Shown piece after piece: positions 18,692 through 27,444 of a stretch of 64,000 bases of DNA. The DNA comes from Bogoriella caseilytica (lineage in GTDB: Bacteria > Actinomycetota > Actinomycetes > Actinomycetales > Actinomycetaceae). Location of the stretch: positions 2,232,001 to 2,296,000 of the forward strand of contig NZ_RKHK01000001.1 in the NCBI RefSeq assembly GCF_003752405.1, read 5' to 3'. Position 1 is the first letter of the stretch, and the number at the start of each line of letters is the position of its first letter. A program made the translations under genes and the position numbers. The notes under the pieces are model-generated. The model worked only from the letters and a program-made list of their open reading frames with translations. It was not told the DNA's origin and did not search any database.

Positions 18692-20083
18692 ATGGGAGGC
18701 ATGGCTACCTCCGCTCCCACGCGACCGCGCTCGTCGGCGGCCCGCGTGGTCGAGTCCGGAGCGGCTGCTCCGCCGACGGCCGGCCCCGACGCCCCTCAGC
18801 CTGGAGCCAGCCGATACGTTCCGACGGGCTGGCTCCGGGCAATCGTCGCTGGGATCGAAGCCGCCGTGCTCAGTTGGCTCGTCGTCGTCGCGCCCACCGT
18901 GGCCGCCTACGTCGCCACCGCGGCGGCTCCCGCCCTGGGTGAGGCTTCCTGGCAGCAGGCCGCGGCACTCGGTACCGAGGCCTGGCTCCTCGGCCACGGA
19001 GGCACCGCCTACCTCGGTGGTGAGATCGGTCTGACCGTCATGCCGCTCGGCATCACGCTGGTCAGCCTCGTGGTGAGTTACGCCTGCGCCCGGCGCATTC
19101 GGATCGCCGACCCCGCACTGGTGTTCTTCCTGGCTGCGGGTTTCGCTGCAGCCACGGCGCTGGCCCCCGCGCCAGGCGCCGGTGGCCGGCTCACCGCCGT
19201 GGCTGGGGCTGCCGCCGTCGCCGCGGTCGCAGCTGCGGTGGCCGTCCGGCGCTCCGGAGCGCTCGTGCGCGGCGGACTGACGTGGCCGGAGGCCGTGCCC
19301 GCCTGGATCGGCGCGGGTGCGCGCGCGGGTGGCTGGGCGCTTCTCGGCCTGGTGCTGGCCGCCTCAGCGGTGCTGGCTCTCGCGCTCGCCGCAGGTAGCG
19401 ACCGCAGCGCCGCCATCCACCAGGGATACCTGCTCGACCCCTTCGACTCCGCCATGATGCTCATTGCCCAGGCCCCCCTGCTCGCCACCGGGGCGGTCTG
19501 GGCACTGGCCTGGGTCACCGGTGCCGGTTTCTCAGTGGGTTCGGGCACGCACTTCGCACCGGGCGTCGCCGAGGTGGCACCGCTGCCGGCTATCCCCGTA
19601 CTGGGTGCCCTCCCGCAGCCCGGCAACCCCGGCCCCCTATGGCTGATGGCGCTGCCGGTGATTGCCGGAGTCGCGGCGGGAGTGCTCCTGCGGAGGCGTG
19701 GTCTCCCGCGTCTGGGGGAGGCGCTGGGCGCAGCCGCTGTGGGCGCGGCGTGCGTGGCGATGGTGGCCTCGGTGCTCAGCTGGATGGCCTCCGGCTCGGC
19801 CGGGCCGGGACGCCTGGCGGAGGTCGGTGCTCATCCTCCGGCCGTGGCGGGGATGGTGCTGGTCATGACCGGGCTGCCACTGATTCTCACGGTTCTGATC
19901 ACGCACCCGCGCAGCCTGTTCGCGGCCGCTACGGGTCTCCGCCGGGCCTGGGGCTGGGCTCGCGATTCTGCCGGCGAACTCGTGAACCGGGTCAGGGGCG
20001 CACGGAGTCCATCAGCTCCTGCGTCCGGGTCTCGATCGCCTGCTCGAGGCGCGCCTGGCAAAGCTGAGTCGCCTGCTGAGTGA
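18692..20083 (+). CDS. DUF6350 family multi-pass membrane protein
   Basis: The 463-aa protein has roughly nine to ten hydrophobic segments, long Ala/Leu/Val-rich helices and a polar Pro/Ser/Arg-rich C-terminal tail. It resembles the DUF6350 family (named PerM, cell-division protein, in mycobacteria), whose gene commonly sits between sucCD and purN in Micrococcales. The function here is inferred from synteny. ATG 18692 is used; ATG 18701 three codons later is equally possible. The 3' end overlaps the convergent gene by 92 bp. Confidence 0.78.
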   Translation: MGGMATSAPTRPRSSAARVVESGAAAPPTAGPDAPQPGASRYVPTGWLRAIVAGIEAAVLSWLVVVAPTVAAYVATAAAPALGEASWQQAAALGTEAWLLGHGGTAYLGGEIGLTVMPLGITLVSLVVSYACARRIRIADPALVFFLAAGFAAATALAPAPGAGGRLTAVAGAAAVAAVAAAVAVRRSGALVRGGLTWPEAVPAWIGAGARAGGWALLGLVLAASAVLALALAAGSDRSAAIHQGYLLDPFDSAMMLIAQAPLLATGAVWALAWVTGAGFSVGSGTHFAPGVAEVAPLPAIPVLGALPQPGNPGPLWLMALPVIAGVAAGVLLRRRGLPRLGEALGAAAVGAACVAMVASVLSWMASGSAGPGRLAEVGAHPPAVAGMVLVMTGLPLILTVLITHPRSLFAAATGLRRAWGWARDSAGELVNRVRGARSPSAPASGSRSPARGAPGKAESPAE

Positions 20084-20561
20084 TCGCGGAGGAACGGCAT
20101 TCGGCGAAGTCCTGATAGGCCTCCCAGAACACCAGCTGGCCCGCAGAACTCAACGTCATGAACGCCGCCATGATCATCCCGATCAGTGTGGACAGGACGG
20201 GGAGCCCGCGTACTTTCGCCTTGCGGAGCCGCACGAGTGAGACCACGCCCAGCACCACGGTGGCTGCTGCGAGCACCGTCACCAGGATCGGCCAGGGCCA
20301 CGGCGGAGCGAAGACCGCCAGCAGCACCACCACCAGCAGCGCCAGGGCGAAGAGCCGGGCCATGCTCAGTGCAGAGCGTTGCTCATCGGTCAGCGGCTTG
20401 CCGCGGCCCGGGCCAGAAGCGCCGGATCCGGAAGCGCCCGGGCCGGATCCGGAGCCGCGGGGCTCGCCGTTCTTCCCCGAGTTCTGCGGGTTCTGCTCCG
20501 CCGGTCGCTGGGGTTGCTGGGGCGACTGGGGTGGCGTGGGTGCAGACATGCTCACCATCAT
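19992..20561 (-). CDS. Proline-rich membrane protein of unknown function
   Basis: The 189-aa protein has a Gln/Pro/Gly/Ser-rich cytoplasmic N-terminus of about 65 residues, three hydrophobic helices (about 68-90, 92-110 and 120-145) and a short C-terminal domain with two Cys (AECRSS, QLCQARLE) and an amphipathic helix. I do not recognise a family. ATG codons at 20561, 20558 and 20549 are in frame; 20549 gives MSAPTPPQ and is a good alternative. It diverges from purN across 29 bp. Confidence 0.7.
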   Translation of the reverse strand: MMVSMSAPTPPQSPQQPQRPAEQNPQNSGKNGEPRGSGSGPGASGSGASGPGRGKPLTDEQRSALSMARLFALALLVVVLLAVFAPPWPWPILVTVLAAATVVLGVVSLVRLRKAKVRGLPVLSTLIGMIMAAFMTLSSAGQLVFWEAYQDFAECRSSAITQQATQLCQARLEQAIETRTQELMDSVRP

Positions 20562-20578
20562 CCCCGATTCCAGCCCGG

Positions 20579-20584
20579 TAACCT
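20579..20584 (+). promoter_or_regulatory. Likely -10 box of purN
   Basis: TAACCT lies six bases before the purN GTG with no Shine-Dalgarno, which indicates a leaderless mRNA. Confidence 0.5.
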
Positions 20585-20590
20585 CGCCGG

Positions 20591-21226
20591 GTGACCGTAC
20601 AGACCTTCCGGCCCTCCAGCCCGGCCCGCCTCGTCGTCCTCATCTCCGGTACAGGCTCCAATCTTGCCGCTCTCCTCGAGGCCGCCGCCGATCCGGGCTA
20701 CGGCGCACAGGTCGTGGCGGTCGGTGCCGATCGCCACAGCGCGACCGGGTTGGAGCACGCCCGGGCGGCCGGGAGCCCGGTCTTCGTCGAGCGGGTCGGG
20801 GACTACGCGGAGCGCTCCGCGTGGGATCGTGCGCTCGCGACGCAGGTAGCACAGTTCGAGCCTGATCTCGTGGTTTCTGCAGGCTTCATGAAGCTCCTCG
20901 GGCCCGCCTTCCTCACGGCCTTCGCGGGACGTACCGTGAACACCCACCCCGCACTCTCCCCAGCTTTCCCGGGCATGCACGGCCCCCGTGACGCGCTGGA
21001 CTACGGCGTGAAGGTCACCGGGTGCACCCTCTTCGTGGTCGATGACGGCGTGGACACCGGCGCGATTCTCGACCAGCGCGCCGTCGAGGTTGCCGCAGAC
21101 GACGACGTCGAGAGCCTGCACGAGCGCATCAAGATCGCCGAGCGGTCGATGCTGGTGGAGCAGGTCGGGCGAATGGCACGCGAAGGGTGGATCATCGACG
21201 GGCGCACGGTGCGCGTCGGGGGCTGA
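20591..21226 (+). CDS. purN: Phosphoribosylglycinamide formyltransferase
   Basis: PurN transfers a formyl group from 10-formyl-THF to GAR in purine synthesis. The 211-aa protein shows VLISGTGSNLAALLEA near residue 16, the SAGFMKLLGPAFL segment, the catalytic Asn-x-His in NTHPALSPAFPG near residue 117, and the conserved DDGVDTGAIL near residue 153. Family length is normal. In many relatives purH follows directly; here two unrelated genes intervene. Confidence 0.95.
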   Translation: MTVQTFRPSSPARLVVLISGTGSNLAALLEAAADPGYGAQVVAVGADRHSATGLEHARAAGSPVFVERVGDYAERSAWDRALATQVAQFEPDLVVSAGFMKLLGPAFLTAFAGRTVNTHPALSPAFPGMHGPRDALDYGVKVTGCTLFVVDDGVDTGAILDQRAVEVAADDDVESLHERIKIAERSMLVEQVGRMAREGWIIDGRTVRVGG

Positions 21227-21250
21227 TCGCCGGGAGAGCGGCCGACGCGC

Positions 21251-22522
21251 TCAACCGTCGCCGGGGTGTAGCGAGACGCCGTACATGCCCGGCCGCTCCA
21301 GGTGCAGATCCACCGAGCCCGCCGCCGTAAGGATCTCGTAGGTGCCCAGGAAGCCCTCGAACTGCACCTGGCCGGCGGTATCGGTGCGCAGCGTGGTCGG
21401 TGCCAGCCACCACTCCTCGGTGATGAGGCGCCGTAAGCGGTCATAGGCGGGCTTGGGGCTACCGTCCGCCCGCAGCAGGCCGCCGGGGGCGCCGAGCCAC
21501 ATGCCGCGGTCCGAGAGGCCCCAGTAGGTCATCGACTCCACCGCCGGGTGGGAGAACAGCGTGCGGTAGTGCTCCTCGATCTCGTCCGCTTGACGCTCCT
21601 CACCGTCGGGCGTGCTCGGCCAGTGCTCCACCTGCCAGTCGTTGAGGTCATCGATGTGGGCAGGCATGAGATCCCCGGAGAGGATCGTGGTCTCGGTGAA
21701 GTGGATGGGAATGTTGTAGCGGGAGAAGCGCTCCAGGATCTCCTCGGTGCGCTCGCGCCCCCAGGCCCCCTGATGCATGTGCGACTGCAGTCCGAGCCGG
21801 TCGATGCGGATCCCGGCTTCCAGGACCCCCTCGATGAGGCATTCGTACGCCGAGGACATGTCGAAGTCGTTCAGCAGCAAGGTGGCCTGCGGGTTGACTG
21901 AGCGCGCCTCCTCGAAGGCGAGGCGCACCATCTCGATCCGGCCCAGCTCCCGGGCGATGCGGGTGATGCCGTTCTCGACCTTGGTGTGCAGCGGCATGAT
22001 GACCACTTCGTTGATCGCATCCCAGGTGTCGATGACCCCGGCGAAGTCCGCGACGTCGCGGCGGATCCGCTCGCGCTGCAAGCGCTCGATCTCCGCCGGC
22101 TCGTACTGCAGCAGCCAAGGGGCGCTGACGGTGTGCCACACCAGGGGGTGACCCTTGACCTCGGCACCGTGTTCCTGGAACCACCGGGCGGCACCGAGGA
22201 GTTCCTGGGTGTGTGGCAGCCCCTGCTCGGGTTCGAAGCGACCCCAGTAGAAGGGAAGGGTGGCGCGGTTGAACAGCGCGAGCCAGTGCTCGGCCAGAGC
22301 GGCGTCGGCGTCTGGGTCAGCCGAGACGCCGTTCGCGTGGTCGATGAGGTCGAAACCGATGCAGCCGAAACCGAAGTCGTGGGAGCGCTGGCGCACCGTG
22401 ACCACCTGATCCGCCAGAGGTGCACCGTCGGGTCCGTGCACAGTCACGCTGGCGGTGGCGCGGCGGTGCGCCAGGTGCGGGTCGGGCTGGCGGCCAGGAG
22501 CGGGTGGGGTGAACAGGCTCAC
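21251..22522 (-). CDS. GH10 endo-1,4-beta-xylanase, cytoplasmic
   Basis: The 423-aa protein has an N-terminal beta-sandwich-like segment (residues 1-65) and a GH10 TIM barrel. Visible motifs are GHPLVWHTVSAPWL near residue 133, the acid/base Glu in DTWDAINEV near residue 178 and the nucleophile Glu in IPIHFTETTI near residue 271. A short C-terminal beta domain follows. No signal peptide is present, so it probably acts inside the cell on imported xylo-oligosaccharides. The GTG start has GGGAGG nine bases upstream. It is convergent with purN. Confidence 0.9.
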   Translation of the reverse strand: MSLFTPPAPGRQPDPHLAHRRATASVTVHGPDGAPLADQVVTVRQRSHDFGFGCIGFDLIDHANGVSADPDADAALAEHWLALFNRATLPFYWGRFEPEQGLPHTQELLGAARWFQEHGAEVKGHPLVWHTVSAPWLLQYEPAEIERLQRERIRRDVADFAGVIDTWDAINEVVIMPLHTKVENGITRIARELGRIEMVRLAFEEARSVNPQATLLLNDFDMSSAYECLIEGVLEAGIRIDRLGLQSHMHQGAWGRERTEEILERFSRYNIPIHFTETTILSGDLMPAHIDDLNDWQVEHWPSTPDGEERQADEIEEHYRTLFSHPAVESMTYWGLSDRGMWLGAPGGLLRADGSPKPAYDRLRRLITEEWWLAPTTLRTDTAGQVQFEGFLGTYEILTAAGSVDLHLERPGMYGVSLHPGDG

Positions 22523-22544
22523 GGGTCGACACCTCCCAATGGTT

Positions 22545-22562
22545 GTGGTGAGCACCACTGTA
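22545..22562 (-). promoter_or_regulatory. Putative xylanase -10 and overlapping operator palindrome
   Basis: TACAGT (22557-22562) is a minus-strand -10 candidate. It overlaps a palindrome with arms GTGGTG and CACCAC separated by two bases (22545-22558), 23 bp upstream of the xylanase start. A repressor bound there would block transcription; which family is unknown. Confidence 0.4.
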
Positions 22563-22669
22563 GGGAATCGAAGCGCAGCAGCAGCTGCGGCGGGTGCGCA
22601 CGCGGCAGGGGAGCGGTCTTCGACGGGGTGGCTCTCCCGTTTCCCGCCAGGGTCTAGGGTGTCCACGAC

Positions 22670-22693
22670 TGATAATGATTATCGTTCATTATC
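22670..22693 (+). promoter_or_regulatory. Zur/Fur-family box
   Basis: The sequence TGATAATGATTATCG contains a perfect 13-bp palindrome GATAATGATTATC (22671-22683) and fits the actinobacterial Zur consensus TGATAATGATTATCA at 14 of 15 positions. A second AT-rich half (CATTATC) follows directly. It lies 30 bases before the surface-protein GTG. GATAAT inside it could itself be the -10, so metal-loaded repressor would block RNA polymerase. Confidence 0.65.
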
Positions 22694-22713
22694 GCAATGG
22701 AGAGGAACTCCCT

Positions 22714-25479
22714 GTGCAGATCGCACTACTCGCATGCCGGAGAGCTGGAGCGGCCATCCTTGTCGCACTGACTCTGGCCGCAGGCGCGCTGGTCATGGCT
22801 CCCATGGCCTCCGCCGTCGACGGGCCGGCGCCGGCCCCCTTCGACCCGCGCATCATTGCCGGCGTCCACACCGACGCCGTCTCCACATTCATGGACGACG
22901 GCGTGTTCACGCTCGCCTCGAAGGCCGATGTGCCGGAGGGTAACGGCACACGCTTCGCCGCAGACGACGTCGTCTTCCATCTCGAGGACGCCGCCAGCAT
23001 CACCGTCCCGCCGGCCTTCGACTTCATCGCTCCGGCAGGATCGACCGCGTGGGTGGCGCCAGAGTCCAACCCCGGGGCCGGCAGGCTGTGGCCGGGATTC
23101 TCCACCGAATCCGTGGCGAGCGGAGCGATCGACGGGAACACCACGACTTTCGCCCTGACCAGCGTGCAGGGCCCGGGGGAGTTCGAACTGTTCACTGGGG
23201 GAGGCGTCAGTGCACCCCACCGGCTGTGGTCCTCGCAGGACGGCTTCACCGAGTTCGAGATCGGCCGCACGCACATGCACGCCAACTGGGCCTTCACTGA
23301 GCCGGGGACTTATCACCTCGGTGTGCGGGGTGCCGTCGAGGTGGACGGCGTCGAGCGCACCTCAGAGGCGACTTACACGTTCATCGTGGGCGACGTCGAG
23401 CCCGTGGTCACCACGACCTCGATCTCCTCGAGCGCTACCGCGATCGCCACCGGCGACAGCGTCACTCTCAATGGCACGGTCTCACCCGCCGTCGCGGGCT
23501 ATCTCGAGTTCCGCGACGGGCAGACCGTGCTCGGGCACGAGGTCCTCGTCGACGGCGCCGCCAGCCTGGAGACCTCCGCGCTCGCCCTGGGGGAACGTCA
23601 GGTGACAGCTCGCTACGTTCCGGCTTCGACGCTCGAGGCTTCCCCGTCGATGTCGGACCCGATCACCATCCTCGTGACCGAGGGCGACGCCGAGGAGCCG
23701 TTCGGGATCTACGGTGAAGGCAGCTACGCCGCGGGCCAGACGATCGACCTGCGTGCCGGTGGCGTGACCCTCGGCGAGAACCAGAGCTACCGGTGGCTCG
23801 TGCAACAGCCCGGGAGCGACATCGGGCAGGTGGTCGGGGACTTCACCGGCCTCGAGCGCGTGACGCGCGATGCGACCACGGCCTGGGACGGAATCGAGGT
23901 CGCGGTCCAGGTACGCGAAGGACGCGCCACGCTCCACCAGTCGGCGTGGTTCCCCATCGAGGTCACCGGCTCCAACGTCGGTTCTGGTCTCCCGGTGGAA
24001 CTCAGCGGCGTCTCCCCCTCGTACTACAGCGGTGACGTGGTGGAGATCGGGGTCTCCCACAGTGAGCCACCGGAGGCCGAGGGGCGCTGGGTGCAGCGAT
24101 GGGCGGCGACCGGAGTGTCCTGGCTCCCGGCCAGCGGGCCGACGGCGCCCATCGGGCAGAACCCCTTCCAGTTCGATGCCTCGGGCCTGCGGAACCGCGA
24201 GCTGGCTTACGAGCTCGTCGATGAGAACGGCGAGATCGTGGGACGTTCGGCGGCTGTCAGCCCGTCGGTCACCGCGCGCGAGCTGCAGCTTTCCGGCCTG
24301 CAAGCGGTTTACCGTGCGGGAGACACGCTCACGGCGCAGTCGACTCTCTACCCCGCCCGCGAGGATGTGGCCTACCAGTGGCTGATCGATGGGGAGCCCA
24401 TCGAGGAAGCGACGTCCGCCTCCATCGAACTTCCGGTGAGTGCGGACCTTCACGGCAGTGAGTTGCGACTGCAGGCGACGGGTGGGAGCAGCGGCTTCGC
24501 CATCGCGAGCGCCGTCCATGAGCTCCGCGTGAGCAACGCTGCACCCGGGGAACAGATCCTCTTCCTGGCGTCGCTGGCACACCACTATCACCAAGGCGAC
24601 TCCATCCACCTGCAGGCCATTGCGGATCCGGCAGCCAGTGACACGGACGAGTACCGCTGGTACTGGAAGCGACCCGATCAGCTGGACTACGTGCCGCTCG
24701 ACGGTGTCAGCGCGGCCACGCACGAGGTGGTGGCCGAGCAGGCGCTCGATGGCGCAGAGGTCTACGCAGAACTGGTGACAAGTGCGGGCGAGGTGCTGGC
24801 CGGCTCGGAGCCGGTCACCATCGACGTCGACGATCACGGAGCGCCGCCGGTGCAGACCGTGACCGTCTCGGCCCCCGAGGCCGTCCTCGTGGGCGAGCAG
24901 GTCGAGCTCACCGCCGTGGTGCAGCCGGGCTCGGTGCTCGATCGGTGGGAGTGGTACGTCCAGCTCGAGTCCGGCGAGGCCCCGCTGCTGATCGCCGACG
25001 AGCACACGGCCACCTGGAGCTTCGCAGCGAGCGCGGACCTCAACGGTGCTGAGGTCTTTGCCCGGCTCACGTTCGATGACGGCACGGTCTACGTCGAATC
25101 GGCGCCGGTGACTCTCGAGGTCGAGGAGCAAGATGCTCCCGACCCGACCGACCCGACCGACCCAACGGACCCGACCGACCCGACGGACCCGACGGACCCG
25201 GCCGATCCCACGGACCCGACGGACCCCACGGACCCGACCGACCCGACCGACCCGGCGGATCCGGCAGACCCGGCCGACCCGGCCGACCCGGCGGGTCCCT
25301 CAGACCCGGCCGACCCGACGGCACCCGGCCCGGGATCCGCCCAGTCGCCCGCTGCCGGGGCGTTGCCGAGCACTGGCGCCGAGCTCGGTGCGCTCGGTCT
25401 GCTGGCGCCGTTACTGGTTGCCGCCGGCGCAGCACTGCTGGTCCTCCGACGCCGTCAGGGTGGCACCGAGGTCCGCTAG
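22714..25479 (+). CDS. LPXTG-anchored surface protein with choice-of-anchor M domain
   Basis: The 921-aa protein has a signal peptide cut near residue 34 (MASA/VDG). A choice-of-anchor M type domain (about 50-225) holds the His-rich THMHANWAF motif near residue 187. One Ig-like domain (226-330) and about five further Ig-like repeats follow, one beginning LAHHYHQGDSIHLQ. A Asp-Pro-Thr/Ala repeat linker (about 809-872) leads to a sortase signal LPSTG near residue 884 with a hydrophobic helix and RRRQ tail. Such proteins are often linked to zinc/manganese ABC importers. With the Zur-like box upstream, a zinc-starvation surface role is likely but inferred. GTG 22714 has GGAGAGG upstream. Confidence 0.88.
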   Translation: MQIALLACRRAGAAILVALTLAAGALVMAPMASAVDGPAPAPFDPRIIAGVHTDAVSTFMDDGVFTLASKADVPEGNGTRFAADDVVFHLEDAASITVPPAFDFIAPAGSTAWVAPESNPGAGRLWPGFSTESVASGAIDGNTTTFALTSVQGPGEFELFTGGGVSAPHRLWSSQDGFTEFEIGRTHMHANWAFTEPGTYHLGVRGAVEVDGVERTSEATYTFIVGDVEPVVTTTSISSSATAIATGDSVTLNGTVSPAVAGYLEFRDGQTVLGHEVLVDGAASLETSALALGERQVTARYVPASTLEASPSMSDPITILVTEGDAEEPFGIYGEGSYAAGQTIDLRAGGVTLGENQSYRWLVQQPGSDIGQVVGDFTGLERVTRDATTAWDGIEVAVQVREGRATLHQSAWFPIEVTGSNVGSGLPVELSGVSPSYYSGDVVEIGVSHSEPPEAEGRWVQRWAATGVSWLPASGPTAPIGQNPFQFDASGLRNRELAYELVDENGEIVGRSAAVSPSVTARELQLSGLQAVYRAGDTLTAQSTLYPAREDVAYQWLIDGEPIEEATSASIELPVSADLHGSELRLQATGGSSGFAIASAVHELRVSNAAPGEQILFLASLAHHYHQGDSIHLQAIADPAASDTDEYRWYWKRPDQLDYVPLDGVSAATHEVVAEQALDGAEVYAELVTSAGEVLAGSEPVTIDVDDHGAPPVQTVTVSAPEAVLVGEQVELTAVVQPGSVLDRWEWYVQLESGEAPLLIADEHTATWSFAASADLNGAEVFARLTFDDGTVYVESAPVTLEVEEQDAPDPTDPTDPTDPTDPTDPTDPADPTDPTDPTDPTDPTDPADPADPADPADPAGPSDPADPTAPGPGSAQSPAAGALPSTGAELGALGLLAPLLVAAGAALLVLRRRQGGTEVR
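25141..25323. repeat. Nine-base tandem repeats encoding an Asp-Pro-Thr/Ala wall-spanning linker
   Basis: About twenty imperfect copies of a GACCCGACC-like unit encode Asp-Pro-Thr, then Asp-Pro-Ala, just ahead of the sorting signal. This is typical of linkers that cross the peptidoglycan, and the copy number may vary between strains. Confidence 0.9.
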
Positions 25480-25488
25480 TCGAGCGAT

Positions 25489-25522
25489 CGTGGGGCGGGG
25501 TGCCGTGGTGCCCCGCCCCACG
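25489..25522 (+). terminator. Hairpin terminator after the surface-protein gene
   Basis: Perfect 12-bp arms (CGTGGGGCGGGG and its complement) flank a ten-base loop, ten bases after the stop codon. It also separates the gene from the purH promoter. Confidence 0.85.
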
Positions 25523-25534
25523 CCGTCGACCCAC

Positions 25535-25540
25535 TAGACT
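25535..25540 (+). promoter_or_regulatory. Likely -10 box of purH
   Basis: TAGACT lies just upstream of the ZTP riboswitch, placing the transcript start near 25547. Confidence 0.55.
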
Positions 25541-25544
25541 GCTA

Positions 25545-25630
25545 CCGGTCGTGACTGGCGAGGGTGGACGTAACCACCGGGGAGCGGCTGCAGGATCCCT
25601 TTGCACGCACCGCACGCCTGGGTGCCGGGA
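25545..25630 (+). ncRNA. ZTP (pfl) riboswitch upstream of purH
   Basis: The leader has the ordered conserved elements of the pfl motif: GTGACTGGCG, a GGTGG...CCACC stem, the CCGGGGAGCG core, and downstream CGCACGCCTGGG of the second subdomain. This class senses ZTP/ZMP, which builds up when 10-formyl-THF is short, and switches on purine and one-carbon genes. PurH uses the ZMP precursor directly, so the placement fits. The switching mechanism cannot be read with confidence; about 50 bases separate it from the Shine-Dalgarno. Confidence 0.88.
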
Positions 25631-25681
25631 CGACAGGCCCACGCCCGGGCCCACCGACCGCCCGCAACCCCAGGAGTCCTC

Positions 25682-27328
25682 GTGAACAGCCCCGACGGCC
25701 GCCTTCCGATCCGCCGAGCCCTCATCTCGGTCTACGACAAGTCCGGCCTGGAGCCACTCGTTCGTGCCCTGCACGAGGCGGGCGTGGAGCTGGTGTCCAC
25801 CGGCGGCTCAGCCCGCCTGATCGCCGAGAGCGGACTGCCGGTCACCAAGGTCGAGGAGCTCACCGGCTTCCCGGAATGCCTCGATGGACGGGTCAAGACC
25901 CTGCACCCGCGGGTCCACGCCGGGATCCTGGCTGACCGGAGGCTGGACAGTCACGTGGACCAGCTCGCCGAACTCGGCGTGGAGCCCTTCGAGCTGGTGA
26001 TTTCCAACCTCTACCCCTTCACCCAGACCGTGGCCTCGGGCGCGAGCCCGGACGAGTGCGTGGAGCAGATCGACATCGGCGGTCCCTCGATGGTGCGCGC
26101 GGCGGCGAAGAACCACCCCTCGGTGGCCATCGTGACCTCCCCGGAGCGCTATGACGACGTCTTGGCCGCGGTCACGGCCGGGGGCTTCACGCTCGCCGAG
26201 CGTCAGCAGCTCGCCGCTGAGGCCTTCGTGCACACGGCCACCTACGACGTCGCCGTCGCCTCGTGGATGAGCAATGTCCTCACCGACACCAGCGCGGGCA
26301 GTGGATTCCCCGCCTGGATCGGTGCCACCTGGGAGCGTGCTTCGGTGCTGCGTTACGGCGAGAATCCGCACCAGCCGGCCGCGCTCTACCGCTCCGGAGA
26401 CGCCCGCCAGGGTTCAGGGTTGGCCGGCGCGGAGCAGCTGCACGGCAAGGAGATGAGCTTCAACAACTACGTGGACACCGATGCCGCGTACCGGGCGGCG
26501 TCGGACCACGCCGGGCCGGCCGTGGCGATCATCAAGCACGCCAATCCGTGCGGGGTGGCCACGGCCGAGTCGATCGCCGCGGCCCACGCGAAGGCTCATG
26601 CCTGTGACCCGGTGTCCGCCTTCGGGGGCGTGATCGCGGCGAACCGTCCCGTCACGGTGGAGATGGCCGAGCAGGTGGCCGGCGTGTTCACCGAGGTGGT
26701 CGTCGCCCCGGACTACGAGGACGGCGCCCTGGAAGTGCTCGCCCGGAAGAAGAACCTGCGCGTGCTGCGCGCCGAACCCGCCCAGGCGCGCGTGGAGACC
26801 AAGCAGATCAGCGGCGGCATGCTCGTGCAGCACACCGATGTGCTCGATGCTCCGGGCGACGACCCCGCCGGGTGGACGCTCGCCGCGGGGGAGGCCGCCT
26901 CCGAGGACCTGCTCGCCGACCTCGCCTTCGCCTGGCGGGCGGTGCGGGCGGCGAAGTCCAACGCGATCCTGCTCGCGCAGGACGGCGCCACGGTCGGTAT
27001 CGGCATGGGGCAGGTCAACCGCGTGGACTCCTGCCGTCTGGCGGTCGAGCGCGCCAACACCCTCGGGGTGGAGGTCGCCTCCGACGTCGACGGCGCCGGT
27101 GGTGCGGAGAACGTCGATGGTGGGGGAGCCCCGCGCCGCAGCGCCGGTGCGGTCGCCGCCTCGGACGCCTTCTTCCCCTTCGCCGATGGCCTGCAGGTGC
27201 TGATCGACGCCGGCGTCCGCGCCGTGGTCCAGCCCGGAGGCTCGGTGCGCGACGAGGAGGTCGTGGCCGCGGCGAACGCTGCCGGCATCACCATGTACTT
27301 CACCGGCACCCGGCACTTCTTCCACTGA
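25682..27328 (+). CDS. purH: Bifunctional AICAR formyltransferase/IMP cyclohydrolase
   Basis: PurH catalyses the last two steps to IMP. The 548-aa protein has the N-terminal MGS-like IMP cyclohydrolase domain ([37 protein letters not shown]) and the C-terminal formyltransferase domain ([23 protein letters not shown], the conserved [20 protein letters not shown] and [11 protein letters not shown]). The GTG start has AGGAG six bases upstream. Expression is probably controlled by the upstream ZTP riboswitch. Confidence 0.97.
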   Translation: MNSPDGRLPIRRALISVYDKSGLEPLVRALHEAGVELVSTGGSARLIAESGLPVTKVEELTGFPECLDGRVKTLHPRVHAGILADRRLDSHVDQLAELGVEPFELVISNLYPFTQTVASGASPDECVEQIDIGGPSMVRAAAKNHPSVAIVTSPERYDDVLAAVTAGGFTLAERQQLAAEAFVHTATYDVAVASWMSNVLTDTSAGSGFPAWIGATWERASVLRYGENPHQPAALYRSGDARQGSGLAGAEQLHGKEMSFNNYVDTDAAYRAASDHAGPAVAIIKHANPCGVATAESIAAAHAKAHACDPVSAFGGVIAANRPVTVEMAEQVAGVFTEVVVAPDYEDGALEVLARKKNLRVLRAEPAQARVETKQISGGMLVQHTDVLDAPGDDPAGWTLAAGEAASEDLLADLAFAWRAVRAAKSNAILLAQDGATVGIGMGQVNRVDSCRLAVERANTLGVEVASDVDGAGGAENVDGGGAPRRSAGAVAASDAFFPFADGLQVLIDAGVRAVVQPGGSVRDEEVVAAANAAGITMYFTGTRHFFH

Positions 27329-27346
27329 GGCCGGGCTCGGCCGGCT

Positions 27347-27370
27347 GGCTCGGTGGCTCGGTGGCTCGGT
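27347..27370. repeat. Three tandem copies of GGCTCGGT
   Basis: A perfect 8-nt unit is repeated three times in the gap after purH. It resembles the longer G-rich tandem repeat at 28560. Confidence 0.9.
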
Positions 27371-27390
27371 GGCCGGCCCGCTGACCCGAG

Positions 27391-27435
27391 AACTATGCAC
27401 TCTCGGTCGTGACGAGCGACCGAGAGTGCATAGTT
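27391..27435. terminator. Perfect 19-bp palindrome between convergent genes
   Basis: Arms AACTATGCACTCTCGGTCG and its exact complement surround a seven-base loop. It lies ten bases from the stop of the DUF559 gene and 62 bases after purH, so it can act as a bidirectional terminator. A one-sided near-copy of the arm recurs at 28513-28531, so this is probably a dispersed intergenic repeat. Confidence 0.85.
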
Positions 27436-27444
27436 GTCCCTCGC

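Noticed and set aside
21251-22522. Secreted xylanase
   Set aside because: The N-terminus after the GTG start has no hydrophobic signal segment, and the upstream frame extension is Ala-rich without a signal peptide and overlaps the promoter.
21251-25479. Integrative element between purN and purH
   Set aside because: No integrase, transposase, attachment-site repeat or terminal inverted repeat was found. Only a synteny interruption is supported.
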